From Glaciecola sp965660625 (GTDB taxonomy: Bacteria; Pseudomonadota; Gammaproteobacteria; Enterobacterales; Alteromonadaceae), in contig CBFIAR010000016.1 of assembly GCA_965660625.1 (NCBI GenBank), positions 1 through 64,000 of the forward strand: a stretch of DNA of 64,000 nucleotides. The letters run 5' to 3'. The first letter of the stretch is position 1. Every line of letters starts with the position of its first letter. The translations under genes and the position numbers were made by a program. Positions 45,022 through 54,756 of this stretch are shown here, in pieces. Under the pieces are notes generated by a model. It was not told where the DNA came from, searched no databases, and was given only the letters and a program-made list of their open reading frames with translations.

Positions 45022-47388
45022 ATGCGAAGAAATGCGTCTCTACAGCGCCGCTCAACTGTTGCACTGTCGGTCTTGCTTTCACTTTTTTGTTCTGCCGCCT
45101 CGGCGCAGCAACTAACTGAAGATTCAATTGAAGTTATCGAAGTTACGGGTAGCAACGCTAATCCAAGTTTAATGTCGCCTAAAGAGGCCCTAATTAACGG
45201 CCCTTTTGGGGATGGTTTAGCAGTAAAGGATATTCCACGCTCGGTAACACCTATCTCGACCGAAATGATGGAGGCGCTGGACATTAACACCCTGCAAGAC
45301 ATTTTAGCCGTGAGTCCTAATACTTATGCTGCAACAGGCTTTGGTGCGCCTAGCCTGCCAACAATTAGAGGGCAATTAGGAGAGTTACTGCAAGACGGCG
45401 TGAGGCGCCAAGCCGGAAACAATGGCTTTGGTGTGCCGCTTTCATTTAACGCCATCGAACAAATTGACGTAGTTAAAGGGCCCACCCCAATATTATTTGG
45501 CACCAGTCAGCGCAACGGTGGATTCGTAAACCTACAATCCAAACTCGCTTCAATCACCCAGCAAGATAGTCAATTTTCCTTTTCAGCTGGCAGATGGGAC
45601 AGCTACCGAGCCCAGATAGACACTTCAAGGGTGTTAGTTGAAAATAAAAGCGGCATACGCTTGAGCTATGAGCGCATCGACAACGGTGATTTTTATGATT
45701 TTAGCTCGCATCAAAGCGACAGCTTATATACAGCACTGCGTATCGTGCCCGACAGCGCTAGCACTTGGGATATTAACTTCGAGTATTATGATGTGCAGTT
45801 TACCGATAACGCTGGCATAAATCGCCCTACACAAAATCTTATCGACAATGGCATGTATATAACAGGACAAGGCGTGCAGCCCAACGGCAGCCTAACTCCT
45901 GGAAGTGGCGCAGTCATCTCCCCCACCGGTCAAGTGGTTATCGATAGAAGCCGAGTATTGACCGACCCAGATAATAGTAATAGCGCGACGACTTACCTAA
46001 TACACAGCATCTATAAGCGTCAACTTAATGCGCAAACAAGCCTGAAAAACACGACTTATTACCAACACCTTGAGCGTGAAGAAATTGCGCAAAACAGCTT
46101 TGTTGAAATTATTGATGGCGCCAACACCGCGCAAAACCGTATTGAATTAGCATACGACTGGAGCGATAGGCAGCAAAGCATATTCGCCGTTGATGTTCGC
46201 TATAATAGCGTGCTCGGCTATAGCCAATTTACCACTGAAGCCGATGCGCCCATCGACCTGACGGGTCCAATTACAAATCGACGTATTCCCCTGACTGACG
46301 CGCAACAAGCACGCTTGGTTGAACTGCGTCCGGGTGTATTTGTTTCACCCGGTGGGCAATATGATATTAATGGCGATGGTCTGGGAGACTTTTCCCTATC
46401 TGATACTACTGATTCAAGCAGTTGGCAAACCGGTTTAGCCGTGCAGCACGACAGCAAATGGAATGACGAACTCAGCACAAGTTTAGGTTACCGACTCGAC
46501 TACTATGACGTCGAGGCGCGAGACCCGATTGCACCTCAGGGACAACGTGCGGCCTCCGACAGCATTAATGACATCTTGCAGTCTGGGCAAATTAGCGTGA
46601 GCTATGCTATCACCCCATCGTTAACATCCTATATTGCCAGCAGTTACAATGAAGCGACGTCAAACAGCATGGCAGGCGGCAATGCCCTTGGGGGCGACAA
46701 CGTAATTAGCGAACTCAATTTTGCCACCGACAATACCTTATTTGAAGCGGGTCTGAAGTATGCGCCAGATGAAAGCAATTGGTATATTGATGGTGCTTGG
46801 TTTAATCAAAAGAGAAGCTTGCGAAACCGTGATGGCAGCAATACAGGCATTCGTGCAACAGGCTTAGAAGTGCAAGCATTTTATGCTGCAGAGCGCTTTT
46901 GGTTAAGCGCCGGTTATACATATATCGATGTGCGTTACGACAATAGCGGCACTAGCCAAGAATCTCGACAAGTAGCTGATGCCTTCGATAACTCGCGCCC
47001 AGATATCATTCAAGGAACAGCCGTTGGCTCGCCTAACTTTACCCCATTTGCCCCCTCAACGAGGCGAGTTCAGGGGATCCCTGAGCAATCCGTGGGGCTC
47101 AGCGGTGGCTATAATATCAAAGAAAACTGGACCGTTGGATTCTCGGGTATTTATACCAAAAGTTATCCTTTGGATTTTTTGGCGACAGTGATGATCCGCG
47201 ACCAATTTACCCTCGACATCAATACTCGCTATCTGTTTAGTGAAAAGCTGGCTCTGCGTTTTGCAGTGAATAATGTCACTAATGAAAAAAATTGGCGCCC
47301 GGTGTTTGAAGGCGGATTTTTTGGTTCAACATTAGTGTTTCCAGAGTTACCCATTCATGGTGAAGTTAAGCTGACCTACTCATTTTAA
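45022..47388 (+). CDS. TonB-dependent outer-membrane receptor
   Basis: A 788-aa receptor. A cleaved signal peptide (end SAASAQQ, about 29) precedes a TonB-box-like VIEVTG, the plug domain (about 60-180: IPRSVTPIS, LPTIRGQ, IDVVKGPTPILFG) and a long beta-barrel ending in LPIHGEVKLTYSF with the C-terminal Phe. The plug is of the siderophore-receptor type, but the substrate is unknown. It is followed 12 bases later by the VTT-flavoprotein and then the ynj-type genes, so it probably supplies the outer-membrane step for that system. Confidence 0.9.
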   Translation: MRRNASLQRRSTVALSVLLSLFCSAASAQQLTEDSIEVIEVTGSNANPSLMSPKEALINGPFGDGLAVKDIPRSVTPISTEMMEALDINTLQDILAVSPNTYAATGFGAPSLPTIRGQLGELLQDGVRRQAGNNGFGVPLSFNAIEQIDVVKGPTPILFGTSQRNGGFVNLQSKLASITQQDSQFSFSAGRWDSYRAQIDTSRVLVENKSGIRLSYERIDNGDFYDFSSHQSDSLYTALRIVPDSASTWDINFEYYDVQFTDNAGINRPTQNLIDNGMYITGQGVQPNGSLTPGSGAVISPTGQVVIDRSRVLTDPDNSNSATTYLIHSIYKRQLNAQTSLKNTTYYQHLEREEIAQNSFVEIIDGANTAQNRIELAYDWSDRQQSIFAVDVRYNSVLGYSQFTTEADAPIDLTGPITNRRIPLTDAQQARLVELRPGVFVSPGGQYDINGDGLGDFSLSDTTDSSSWQTGLAVQHDSKWNDELSTSLGYRLDYYDVEARDPIAPQGQRAASDSINDILQSGQISVSYAITPSLTSYIASSYNEATSNSMAGGNALGGDNVISELNFATDNTLFEAGLKYAPDESNWYIDGAWFNQKRSLRNRDGSNTGIRATGLEVQAFYAAERFWLSAGYTYIDVRYDNSGTSQESRQVADAFDNSRPDIIQGTAVGSPNFTPFAPSTRRVQGIPEQSVGLSGGYNIKENWTVGFSGIYTKSYPLDFLATVMIRDQFTLDINTRYLFSEKLALRFAVNNVTNEKNWRPVFEGGFFGSTLVFPELPIHGEVKLTYSF

Positions 47389-47400
47389 GGAAACGTTTAC

Positions 47401-49554
47401 GTGTTTAAAAAAATGATCATGGCCGCTGTTTTAGTGGCTTTAATCGCAGGGTTTTTCTACTTCGATTTAAATACCTACCTTACTTTAGATGGTCTAAAGG
47501 GCTCCATTGATGATTTCAGGCAGTGGCGTGACACCTCCCCTGTGCTCGTATTAGGTGGATTCTTCTTAATATATGTCACGGCCACCGCGCTCTCATTACC
47601 CGGCGCCGCCATACTGACCCTCACCGCTGGTGCGCTCTTTGGATTAGCGGAAGGTTTACTGCTAGCGTCGTTCGCTTCAAGTTTGGGTGCTCTATTCGCT
47701 TTCCTAGTATCTCGCTATATATTAAGAGACACGATCAAAAGAAAATTTCCTGATCGTCTCGCTTCGATAGACAAAGGGATAGAAAGAGAAGGTGCCTTTT
47801 ATCTGTTTACATTGCGCCTAGTGCCGCTGTTTCCCTTCTTTTTAATCAACCTGTTAATGGGTTTAACCGCGATTAAGTCGTGGACGTTTTATTGGGTGAG
47901 TCAAATAGGCATGTTGGCGGGCACATTTGTGTATGTGAACGCGGGCACGCAGCTTTCTCAACTGGAGAGCTTGCAAGGTATTTTATCGTTCGACCTTATC
48001 CTTTCCTTCGTTTTGTTGGGCATTTTCCCACTGATAGCCAAAACAATTATCAGCGTGATAAAGAAGCGACGCGTTTATAAAGGCTGGAAAAAGCCCCGGC
48101 ATTTCGATCGTAACTTAATTGTTATCGGCGCGGGTGCGGGCGGCTTAGTAACGAGTTATATTGCCGCCGCTGTAAAAGCAAAAGTCACACTCATTGAAGC
48201 TGGCGAAATGGGAGGCGATTGCCTGAACTATGGCTGCGTGCCAAGTAAAGCCATCATTAAGAGTGCAAAAATACTCAAGCAACTTGAGCAAGCTGAGAAA
48301 TATGGTCTCGCCAATACGGATGTGACGTTTTCGTTTAAAAAAATCATGCAACGTGTGCACGATGTCATTGCAGAAATTGCTCCCCATGACAGCGTTGAAC
48401 GCTATACTGAGCTAGGGGTAGAAGTCATTAAAGGTTACGCTATCCTTATTGATCCTTGGACGGTAGAGATTGCGTTAAATGATGGCAGTAAACAGCGCTT
48501 AAGCGCACGTAATATCGTTATTGCCACAGGCGCACGCCCTTTTATACCGCCATTACCCGGCATAGAGGATGCTGCTTACGTTACCAGTGACACCATGTGG
48601 TCAGAATTTGCAAAACTCGAGGAGGCTCCTAAAAAGCTAGTGGTGCTGGGTGGCGGTCCTATTGGTTGCGAACTTGCCCAAGCATTTGCGAGATTAGGCT
48701 CTACTGTTTCACAAGTTGAACTTACCGAACGTATCATGACGAAAGAAGACGAAGAGGTTTCTACTTTCGCAATGCAGTGCCTGCAGGAAAGCGGTGTTGA
48801 TGTGTTAACTGAGCATAAAGCATTACGTTTTGAACAACGCGATGGCAAAAAATTCATCATAGTCGAGCATGAGCAAAAAGAGCTTTCGATAGAATATGAT
48901 CAATTGATTTGTGCCGTTGGCCGCTCCGCTCGGTTAGAGGGTTACGGCTTAGATACTCTAGGTATTGAATCTGGACGCACAATCAATACGAATGAGTTTT
49001 TAGAAACCAAATACCCGAATATTTTGGCGGCTGGCGACATCGTTGGCCCCTATCAATTCACGCATGTGGCGGCTCATCAAGGCTGGTATGCAGCGGTGAA
49101 CAGTCTATTTGGGCAGTTCAAAAAGTTCAAGGTAGACTACCGCGTCATCCCGTGGGTTACCTTTATCGACCCCGAAGTGGCGCGAGTAGGCATTAATGAG
49201 CAAGAAGCCATTGAACAGGAAATCGAATATGAGGTAACGCGTTACGATTTTGAAGAGCTCGACAGAGCCATTACCGAAAGCGCAAATAAAGGCTACATCA
49301 AAGTTATTACACCTAAAGGCAAAGACAAAATTTTAGGTGTAACGATAGTCGCGGAGCATGCTGGTGATTTGATTGCTGAATTTGTGTTAGCAATGAAACA
49401 CGGTCTGGGGCTTGAAAAAATCTTGGGCACGATCCATAGCTACCCAACTTGGGCTGAAGGTAACAAATATGCGGCGGGTGAATGGAAACGTGCGCATGCT
49501 CCCCAGACCGTTTTGACCTTACTTGAAAAGTATCATACCTTCAGACGAGGATAG
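47401..49554 (+). CDS. VTT/SNARE-associated membrane domain fused to mercuric-reductase-like flavoprotein
   Basis: A 717-aa fusion starting with GTG 10 bases after AAGGA. Residues 1-225 form a TVP38/TMEM64 (VTT) membrane domain, with LSLPGAAILTLTAGALFG (about 63-80) and LRLVPLFPFFLINLLMG (about 140-156). From about 235 a class I pyridine-nucleotide-disulfide oxidoreductase follows: FAD site GAGAGG (243), redox pair CLNYGC (Cys274 and Cys279), NAD(P) motif GGGPIGCELA (about 418) and the C-terminal IHSYPTWAEG near 680. The extra cysteines of true MerA are not seen. It likely passes electrons from NAD(P)H to a substrate at the inner membrane. Confidence 0.9.
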   Translation: MFKKMIMAAVLVALIAGFFYFDLNTYLTLDGLKGSIDDFRQWRDTSPVLVLGGFFLIYVTATALSLPGAAILTLTAGALFGLAEGLLLASFASSLGALFAFLVSRYILRDTIKRKFPDRLASIDKGIEREGAFYLFTLRLVPLFPFFLINLLMGLTAIKSWTFYWVSQIGMLAGTFVYVNAGTQLSQLESLQGILSFDLILSFVLLGIFPLIAKTIISVIKKRRVYKGWKKPRHFDRNLIVIGAGAGGLVTSYIAAAVKAKVTLIEAGEMGGDCLNYGCVPSKAIIKSAKILKQLEQAEKYGLANTDVTFSFKKIMQRVHDVIAEIAPHDSVERYTELGVEVIKGYAILIDPWTVEIALNDGSKQRLSARNIVIATGARPFIPPLPGIEDAAYVTSDTMWSEFAKLEEAPKKLVVLGGGPIGCELAQAFARLGSTVSQVELTERIMTKEDEEVSTFAMQCLQESGVDVLTEHKALRFEQRDGKKFIIVEHEQKELSIEYDQLICAVGRSARLEGYGLDTLGIESGRTINTNEFLETKYPNILAAGDIVGPYQFTHVAAHQGWYAAVNSLFGQFKKFKVDYRVIPWVTFIDPEVARVGINEQEAIEQEIEYEVTRYDFEELDRAITESANKGYIKVITPKGKDKILGVTIVAEHAGDLIAEFVLAMKHGLGLEKILGTIHSYPTWAEGNKYAAGEWKRAHAPQTVLTLLEKYHTFRRG

Positions 49555-49558
49555 CATC

Positions 49559-50413
49559 ATGCAAAAATTGACAAAATCACTAACAAAAAGCGCATTAGTG
49601 AAAGACGCTGCATTGAAAACTATTGCGCTGGCCAGTGTTTTTTTACTGGCTATATCCACCCCCATTTTACAAGCAAAGCCACTGCATGAAGGCTGGAATA
49701 CTCTGCTTTCTCAGCACGTTAAGCCAATCAACGAGGGCCACAGCACGTCGGTAGATTACCAAGGGTTTTTGGCGCAGCGGAGTCAGTTAAGCAATTATCT
49801 AAAAGAACTCGAACAGATCAGTCAGTCCGATTTTGAGCAGTGGAGTGACACCAAGCAATTGGCTTTTTTAATCAACGCTTACAATGCATGGACAGTAGAC
49901 CTTATTTTAACGGACTACCCCAATCTTAAGTCGATAAGGGATTTAGGTAGCTTTTTTCGCTCACCGTGGGCAAAGTCGTTTATTCCTTTGCTCGGTAATA
50001 CCTATAGCCTTGATGACATCGAACACGAACTCATCAGAGGCGATAACAAATATCAAGAACCGCGTATTCATTTCGCCGTTAACTGTGCCAGCATAGGTTG
50101 CCCGGCATTGCGCGAAGAGGCTTATGAAGAAAGCAAACTCGATACCCAACTTGACGAGCAAACGCAACGCTTCTTGTCAGATAAAAGCAGAAACTTTATA
50201 CAAGGTAATCGGCTGTATCTCTCGTTAATATTCAAATGGTACAAGGGTGACTTTGAGAAAGGTTTTAGAGGGACTAGCAACTTAGCATCATTTTTACTGC
50301 TTTACCCTGAATCACTTAAAGTAACCGACAATGAACGCAACACCTTAGAAAAAACTGACATGGAAATTGACTTCCTAGACTATGATTGGCAATTAAACGA
50401 TGTAAAAAAATAA
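49559..50413 (+). CDS. exported DUF547 protein
   Basis: The ATG at 49559 follows GAGGATAG and gives 284 aa with an N-terminal signal peptide (hydrophobic core AVFLLAISTPILQA-like, cleavage near AKP, about 43). The DUF547 domain covers about 95-230 with AFLINAYNAW, LDDIEHELIRG and HFAVNCASIGCPALR; the two Cys of the last motif are conserved in the family. Function unknown. It starts 4 bases after the VTT-flavoprotein stop and precedes the YnjB-like gene by 13 bases. Confidence 0.88.
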   Translation: MQKLTKSLTKSALVKDAALKTIALASVFLLAISTPILQAKPLHEGWNTLLSQHVKPINEGHSTSVDYQGFLAQRSQLSNYLKELEQISQSDFEQWSDTKQLAFLINAYNAWTVDLILTDYPNLKSIRDLGSFFRSPWAKSFIPLLGNTYSLDDIEHELIRGDNKYQEPRIHFAVNCASIGCPALREEAYEESKLDTQLDEQTQRFLSDKSRNFIQGNRLYLSLIFKWYKGDFEKGFRGTSNLASFLLLYPESLKVTDNERNTLEKTDMEIDFLDYDWQLNDVKK

Positions 50414-50426
50414 GGCTACTATTTTC

Positions 50427-51752
50427 TTGTCAATCATAAAAAGTAAGCCTTCACTATTCAAATTCACCCCATTTATGCTAAGAATAATCGCAGCATGCTT
50501 ATTATATTGTCCGTTTATCAATGCGCAACAAATCGAACCAGGAGCTTCAGTGCAAGGAGCTTCAGCACAAAGATCTTCAACACAAAGAGCATGGCAACAA
50601 ACACTTAATGAAGCACGTGGCGAAAGCGTGTATTTTTATGCTTGGGGCGGCGACCCTCAAGTTAACCGGTACCTCCAATGGCTCGCAGAGGAAGTAGATA
50701 GCAAATACGGCGTAAATTTAGAACACGTAAAACTGGCGCAAACCAGCGATGCGGTGAGTCGGGTGCTTGCTGAAGTATCAGCCGGAAATATGAGCGAGGG
50801 ACAAGTTGACCTATTATGGATTAATGGCCTGAATTTCGCCACGATGGCAGAAAACAATCTGCTTGAAGCTAGCTGGGTTAGCCTTCTTCCCAATTTCGCA
50901 TTAACCAATCCACAGCAAAATCCAGCGATGACGATGGATTTCGGCGTCCCAACAAACGGTATGGAAGCACCTTGGGGAAGAGCGGCGCTGACGTTTTACT
51001 ATGATAGCGCATACGCTCATGCGACAGGCTCATCTCCTCCTTCAACCCTGCAAGAATTATTACACTGGAGCACGCAAAATCCAGGGCGCTTTACGTATTC
51101 TAAACCGCCTGATTTTTTAGGTTTAAGCTTTTTAAAATACGCATTAATCATACTTAATCAGCAGCAGGAGGCAGATGTTTTTACAAAGTTATATCAGCCC
51201 CCTACAGTTGAAAGTGAGCTTCAACTATTAAGCCCTCTGTGGGCGTTTTTAGATCAGCTACACCCATATCTGTGGCGTCAAGGTCGTTACTTTGTCAGTG
51301 ATGGCGCAAGTATTAGGCGCTTGGTTGGTGACAACGAGCTTCAACTTGGCTTTACCTTTTCCGCCTCGGACATACCGGGTGCCGTTGACCGCTTCGGCTT
51401 ACCTCCGAGCATTCGAAGTTTTGCAATGAAAGACGGTAGCTTAAGCAACGTACATTTTGTCAGTATTCCCGTTAATGCCAAACACAAAGCGGGCGCAAAG
51501 GTAGTAGCCAACTTCTTAATGAGCATTGAAGCTCAGGCCAAAAAGCAGCAGACAAATGAATGGGGCGACCGGACGGTATTAGATTTGAGCTTGCTAGCGC
51601 CTGACCAACAACTAATGTTTAGGCCACCAAACCAACACCCAAGCGCCTTGCCTGTGACTGCAAAAAGCCCATCCCTGAGCGAACCTCATCCGCAGTGGAA
51701 TGCAGTGCTCACCAAAGCATGGGAAAGGCGATATGGCGCTAAGCCATGGTAA
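50427..51752 (+). CDS. ynjB: ABC transporter substrate-binding protein, YnjB-like
   Basis: A 441-aa periplasmic binding protein if started at TTG 50427 (AAGG 12 bases upstream); an ATG at 50475 gives a tighter signal peptide (LRIIAACLLYCPFINA). YFYAWGGDPQVNRYLQW (about 70-86) and the lobes that follow match YnjB, a relative of iron- and thiamin-binding proteins. Three 15-bp repeats after the signal peptide give GASVQ, GASAQ, RSSTQ. Its stop overlaps the permease start (ATGGTAA). The ligand is unknown. Confidence 0.88.
   Translation: MSIIKSKPSLFKFTPFMLRIIAACLLYCPFINAQQIEPGASVQGASAQRSSTQRAWQQTLNEARGESVYFYAWGGDPQVNRYLQWLAEEVDSKYGVNLEHVKLAQTSDAVSRVLAEVSAGNMSEGQVDLLWINGLNFATMAENNLLEASWVSLLPNFALTNPQQNPAMTMDFGVPTNGMEAPWGRAALTFYYDSAYAHATGSSPPSTLQELLHWSTQNPGRFTYSKPPDFLGLSFLKYALIILNQQQEADVFTKLYQPPTVESELQLLSPLWAFLDQLHPYLWRQGRYFVSDGASIRRLVGDNELQLGFTFSASDIPGAVDRFGLPPSIRSFAMKDGSLSNVHFVSIPVNAKHKAGAKVVANFLMSIEAQAKKQQTNEWGDRTVLDLSLLAPDQQLMFRPPNQHPSALPVTAKSPSLSEPHPQWNAVLTKAWERRYGAKPW
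50541..50585 (+). repeat. three tandem 15-bp units in the YnjB-like gene
   Basis: Units at 50541, 50556 and 50571 follow the pattern (GGA/AGA)-xCT-TCA-xxx-CAA and encode five-residue repeats just after the signal peptide, in the mature N-terminus outside the binding fold. Confidence 0.7.
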
Positions 51753-53452
51753 ACAGCGCATCATTCTTTTCACGGTGGGTAAAGCGGAGCCCGAGCATTT
51801 TAGTAATACTGCTAATAGTGCCTGTTGTCACAGGCTTATTAGGCGTGCTTCTGCCAGCTTTTGGCTGGTTGCCCGCACTTGGCGAAAATACCTTTAATGT
51901 AAGAGGATTTGAGGCTCTTTGGCTAACACCCGGTTTCGTCAAAATGCTTGCTTTAAGTTTTTCAACCAGCTTGATCAGCACATTTTTTGCGGTCGTGTTA
52001 AGTATTTTGATACTGGGCAACTACTTCAACAGCAAGCTTCTTAACTACATACAAAAGCTTTTAGGACCTATATTAGTCATTCCACATGCGGCAGCGGCTA
52101 TCGCTATTGGTTTTCTAATTGCCCCATCAGGCTTGATCATGCGTTTATTTTCGCCATGGTTGAGTGGTGCCGCGTTACCACCTGATACACTTTTACCAAA
52201 CGATCCCTACGGCTTGAGCATTATTCTGGGCCTAACTTTAAAAGAATTACCCTTCGTCCTTTTAATGGCGGTTGCCGCCATGCAGCAAAGAGAAATTAAA
52301 CAAGTTATTGAGGGACAATATAAAGTTGCGATTAGTTTAGGCTACTATCCATTTACCGGATTTTGCAAAGCCGTTTTACCCGTTTTGTATCCCTTCATGC
52401 GCTTACCTGTTTATGCGATTTTAGCCTATTCCAGTGCCAGTATAGAAATACCATTAATTTTAGGTCCAAATACACCCCCTACTCTCGCAGCTGCCATTAT
52501 GCAGTGGTTCAATGACGTTGACCTAAGCTTAAGGATCAAAGCATCTGCTGGTGCACTTGTGCAAATTTTAGTCACCCTATGTGTATTATTCACTTGGTGG
52601 TTACTAGAACAGGGCGTTGAAAAGTGTAGTTTATCCAAGCTAACAAACGGACGTCGAAAGTATGCTGATTCTATCTGGAGAGTCTTAACCCATTGTTTGA
52701 CTCTTCTCGTTATTTTCGCTCTTGCTTTGGCACTACTTGGGCTAGTGCTATGGTCCTTTGCGGGCTACTGGTCTTTTCCAAATACCTACCCCGATCAATT
52801 AGTTACCCTGCACTGGCAAAGCGCTTTCAAGCAATTACCAGAAACGATAAGCGACACCGTTTTAGTCGCTCTTGCTGCCACCGGCATTGCGCTATTCTTT
52901 GCATTATTTGCATTGGAGGCCGAACAACAAAGGCAAAAAAGGCTCAGTTCTGCCGCTAGCTTAATGATTTATTTGCCTTTGTTAGTGCCTAGCATTGCGT
53001 TTTTATTTGGCATTGTGTGGGTGAAGGAACTCATCGGCGTTAATGCCGTTTTTAGCATGGTAGTCCTTGGTCATTTATTATTTGTCATGCCCTATGTGTT
53101 TTTGTCACTGGCTACAAGTTATCGCAAGCTGGATTTACGTTATGCAAAAGTAGCTGCGTCATTAGGCTGCTCGCCATGGAAAGTATTTTATGCGGTAAAG
53201 CTGCCTCAACTAGTGCCCCCCATTCTATTTTCTGCTGCGCTTGGTCTCGCAATAAGTTTCAGCCAATATTTACCAACACTCCTACTAGGCGGCGGTCGTA
53301 TGAATACCTTAACCACTGAAGCTGTGGCCATTGCGAGCGGCGCTAGTAGGCGCATCAGCGCAGTGTACGTCATAATGCAGCTGCTTCTGCCAGCCCTCGG
53401 GTTTATACTTGCTTGGCTAATCCCTAAACTTCTTTTTCGTCCAAGGCAATAA
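51746..53452 (+). CDS. ynjC: ABC transporter permease, two fused domains, YnjC-like
   Basis: A 568-aa inner-membrane protein made of two tandem permease domains of about six helices each, as in ThiP, FbpB and YnjC. The EAA-type loops that contact the ATPase are visible: KVAISLGYYPFTGFCKAVLP (about 193-212) in the first half and KVAASLGCSPWKVFYAVKLP (about 469-488) in the second. It overlaps the YnjB gene by 7 bases, and the ATPase gene follows 3 bases later. Confidence 0.92.
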   Translation: MVNSASFFSRWVKRSPSILVILLIVPVVTGLLGVLLPAFGWLPALGENTFNVRGFEALWLTPGFVKMLALSFSTSLISTFFAVVLSILILGNYFNSKLLNYIQKLLGPILVIPHAAAAIAIGFLIAPSGLIMRLFSPWLSGAALPPDTLLPNDPYGLSIILGLTLKELPFVLLMAVAAMQQREIKQVIEGQYKVAISLGYYPFTGFCKAVLPVLYPFMRLPVYAILAYSSASIEIPLILGPNTPPTLAAAIMQWFNDVDLSLRIKASAGALVQILVTLCVLFTWWLLEQGVEKCSLSKLTNGRRKYADSIWRVLTHCLTLLVIFALALALLGLVLWSFAGYWSFPNTYPDQLVTLHWQSAFKQLPETISDTVLVALAATGIALFFALFALEAEQQRQKRLSSAASLMIYLPLLVPSIAFLFGIVWVKELIGVNAVFSMVVLGHLLFVMPYVFLSLATSYRKLDLRYAKVAASLGCSPWKVFYAVKLPQLVPPILFSAALGLAISFSQYLPTLLLGGGRMNTLTTEAVAIASGASRRISAVYVIMQLLLPALGFILAWLIPKLLFRPRQ

Positions 53453-53455
53453 GCG

Positions 53456-54118
53456 ATGGATACAACAAACAACATGTTACGCATTCAAAACTTACATATT
53501 TACAAAGGCGATGTGCTTTTGCTCGAGCTAGATACAACGGTATCGGCAGGTGAAATACTGACTATTATGGGTCCTTCCGGCAGTGGTAAATCTACTTTAC
53601 TGAATTGGCTATCAGGTATGTTAGAACCGGTGTTTCGCGCTAAAGGAAAACTTGAACTAGATGGCCATGATATAACACGAACGCCCAGCCATTTGCGACA
53701 AATTGCGCTCCTTTTTCAAGACTCACTGCTATTTAACCACCTGAGCGTATCGGGTAATATCGAATTCGGCATGCCGCAATCAGAATCAAGTACGAGAAAA
53801 CAACGAGTATCGGAAGCACTTGCATCCGTTGGCCTGGCGGGTATGGAAAAGCGAACACCTAAAAGCCTATCCGGTGGACAGCAAGCTCGTGTTGCGCTAC
53901 TGCGAGTGTTGTTGAACAAACCCAAGGTCATTTTATTAGATGAGCCTTTTAGTAAACTCGACAGTGAACTCAGACAGGCGACAAGAGAATTGGTATTCAA
54001 ACAAATACACCAGCGCGGCTTAACCGCCATATTGGTAACTCACGATCAAAGTGATGCCGATGCGGCAGCAGGTAAGGTAATTAATTTGACACACACAGCG
54101 AGTGGTAAATCATGTTAG
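53456..54118 (+). CDS. ynjD: ABC transporter ATP-binding protein, YnjD-like
   Basis: A 220-aa ATPase with Walker A GPSGSGKST (about 38-46), Q-loop LLFQDSLLFN (about 83), signature LSGGQQARVAL (about 138) and Walker B VILLDEPFSKLD (about 159). Short for an importer ATPase, without a C-terminal regulatory domain, as in YnjD. It overlaps the next gene by 7 bases (ATGTTAG), so translation of all four ynj-type genes is coupled. Confidence 0.92.
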   Translation: MDTTNNMLRIQNLHIYKGDVLLLELDTTVSAGEILTIMGPSGSGKSTLLNWLSGMLEPVFRAKGKLELDGHDITRTPSHLRQIALLFQDSLLFNHLSVSGNIEFGMPQSESSTRKQRVSEALASVGLAGMEKRTPKSLSGGQQARVALLRVLLNKPKVILLDEPFSKLDSELRQATRELVFKQIHQRGLTAILVTHDQSDADAAAGKVINLTHTASGKSC

Positions 54119-54756
54119 ACGCAAGCATTACGCCTGCAGCTAAGGCGCTACTAACGCCTTTGGTTAAGCTCTTAAATAAAACAAAGATGACACCAAATCA
54201 ATTAACGGTAATTGGCTTTGCAGTGGGTTTACTCGCAATACCTTTCTTAGCGTTGCAGTGGTGGAATTTAGCATTAGCTGCAATTTTACTTAACCGAATA
54301 TTGGATGGATTAGATGGCGCACTTGCGCGTTATCAAGGGTCTAGCACCAGTGCAGGCGGCTTTTTGGATATCTGTTTAGACTTTCTGTTTTATGCAGCGG
54401 TACCTGTTGGGTTTGCACTTGCCGACCCAGCCCAAAATGCATTGCCAGCAGCTATTTTACTTGCTGCTTTTATTGGCACTGGGTCGAGCTTCTTGGCCTT
54501 TGCCATTGCCGCCGAAAAATATCAGTTAACCAAGCCTCAGTTTGAATACAAAAGCTTCTATTATCTGCACGGTTTAACCGAAGGTACTGAAACGATTTTG
54601 ATCTTTGCCGCCTTTTGCATCTGGCCAGAATATTTCCCTTGGTTAGCCTATGGTTTTGCGGTTGCTGCGGGTATTACGGTGTTCACACGAGTTTATGGTG
54701 GTTACTCTACTTTGAAGAAGCAGTCTGTTAAGACTTCAGGCGATGACGTCGCATGA
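54112..54756 (+). CDS. ynjF: CDP-alcohol phosphatidyltransferase, YnjF-like
   Basis: A 214-aa membrane enzyme with the complete CDP-alcohol motif D-G-x2-A-R-x8-G-x3-D-x3-D (DGALARYQGSSTSAGGFLDI, about 65-84, continued by the last Asp at 87) and about six helices. The family joins a CDP-linked lipid or alcohol to an acceptor alcohol. E. coli has the same gene beside ynjBCD, with no proven product. It overlaps the end of the convergent flavoprotein gene by 29 bases. Confidence 0.9.
   Translation: MLDASITPAAKALLTPLVKLLNKTKMTPNQLTVIGFAVGLLAIPFLALQWWNLALAAILLNRILDGLDGALARYQGSSTSAGGFLDICLDFLFYAAVPVGFALADPAQNALPAAILLAAFIGTGSSFLAFAIAAEKYQLTKPQFEYKSFYYLHGLTEGTETILIFAAFCIWPEYFPWLAYGFAVAAGITVFTRVYGGYSTLKKQSVKTSGDDVA

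Noticed and set aside
47401..49554. Calling the VTT fusion a mercury resistance gene
   Set aside because: No MerR, MerT or MerP nearby and no C-terminal or N-terminal MerA cysteine pairs.
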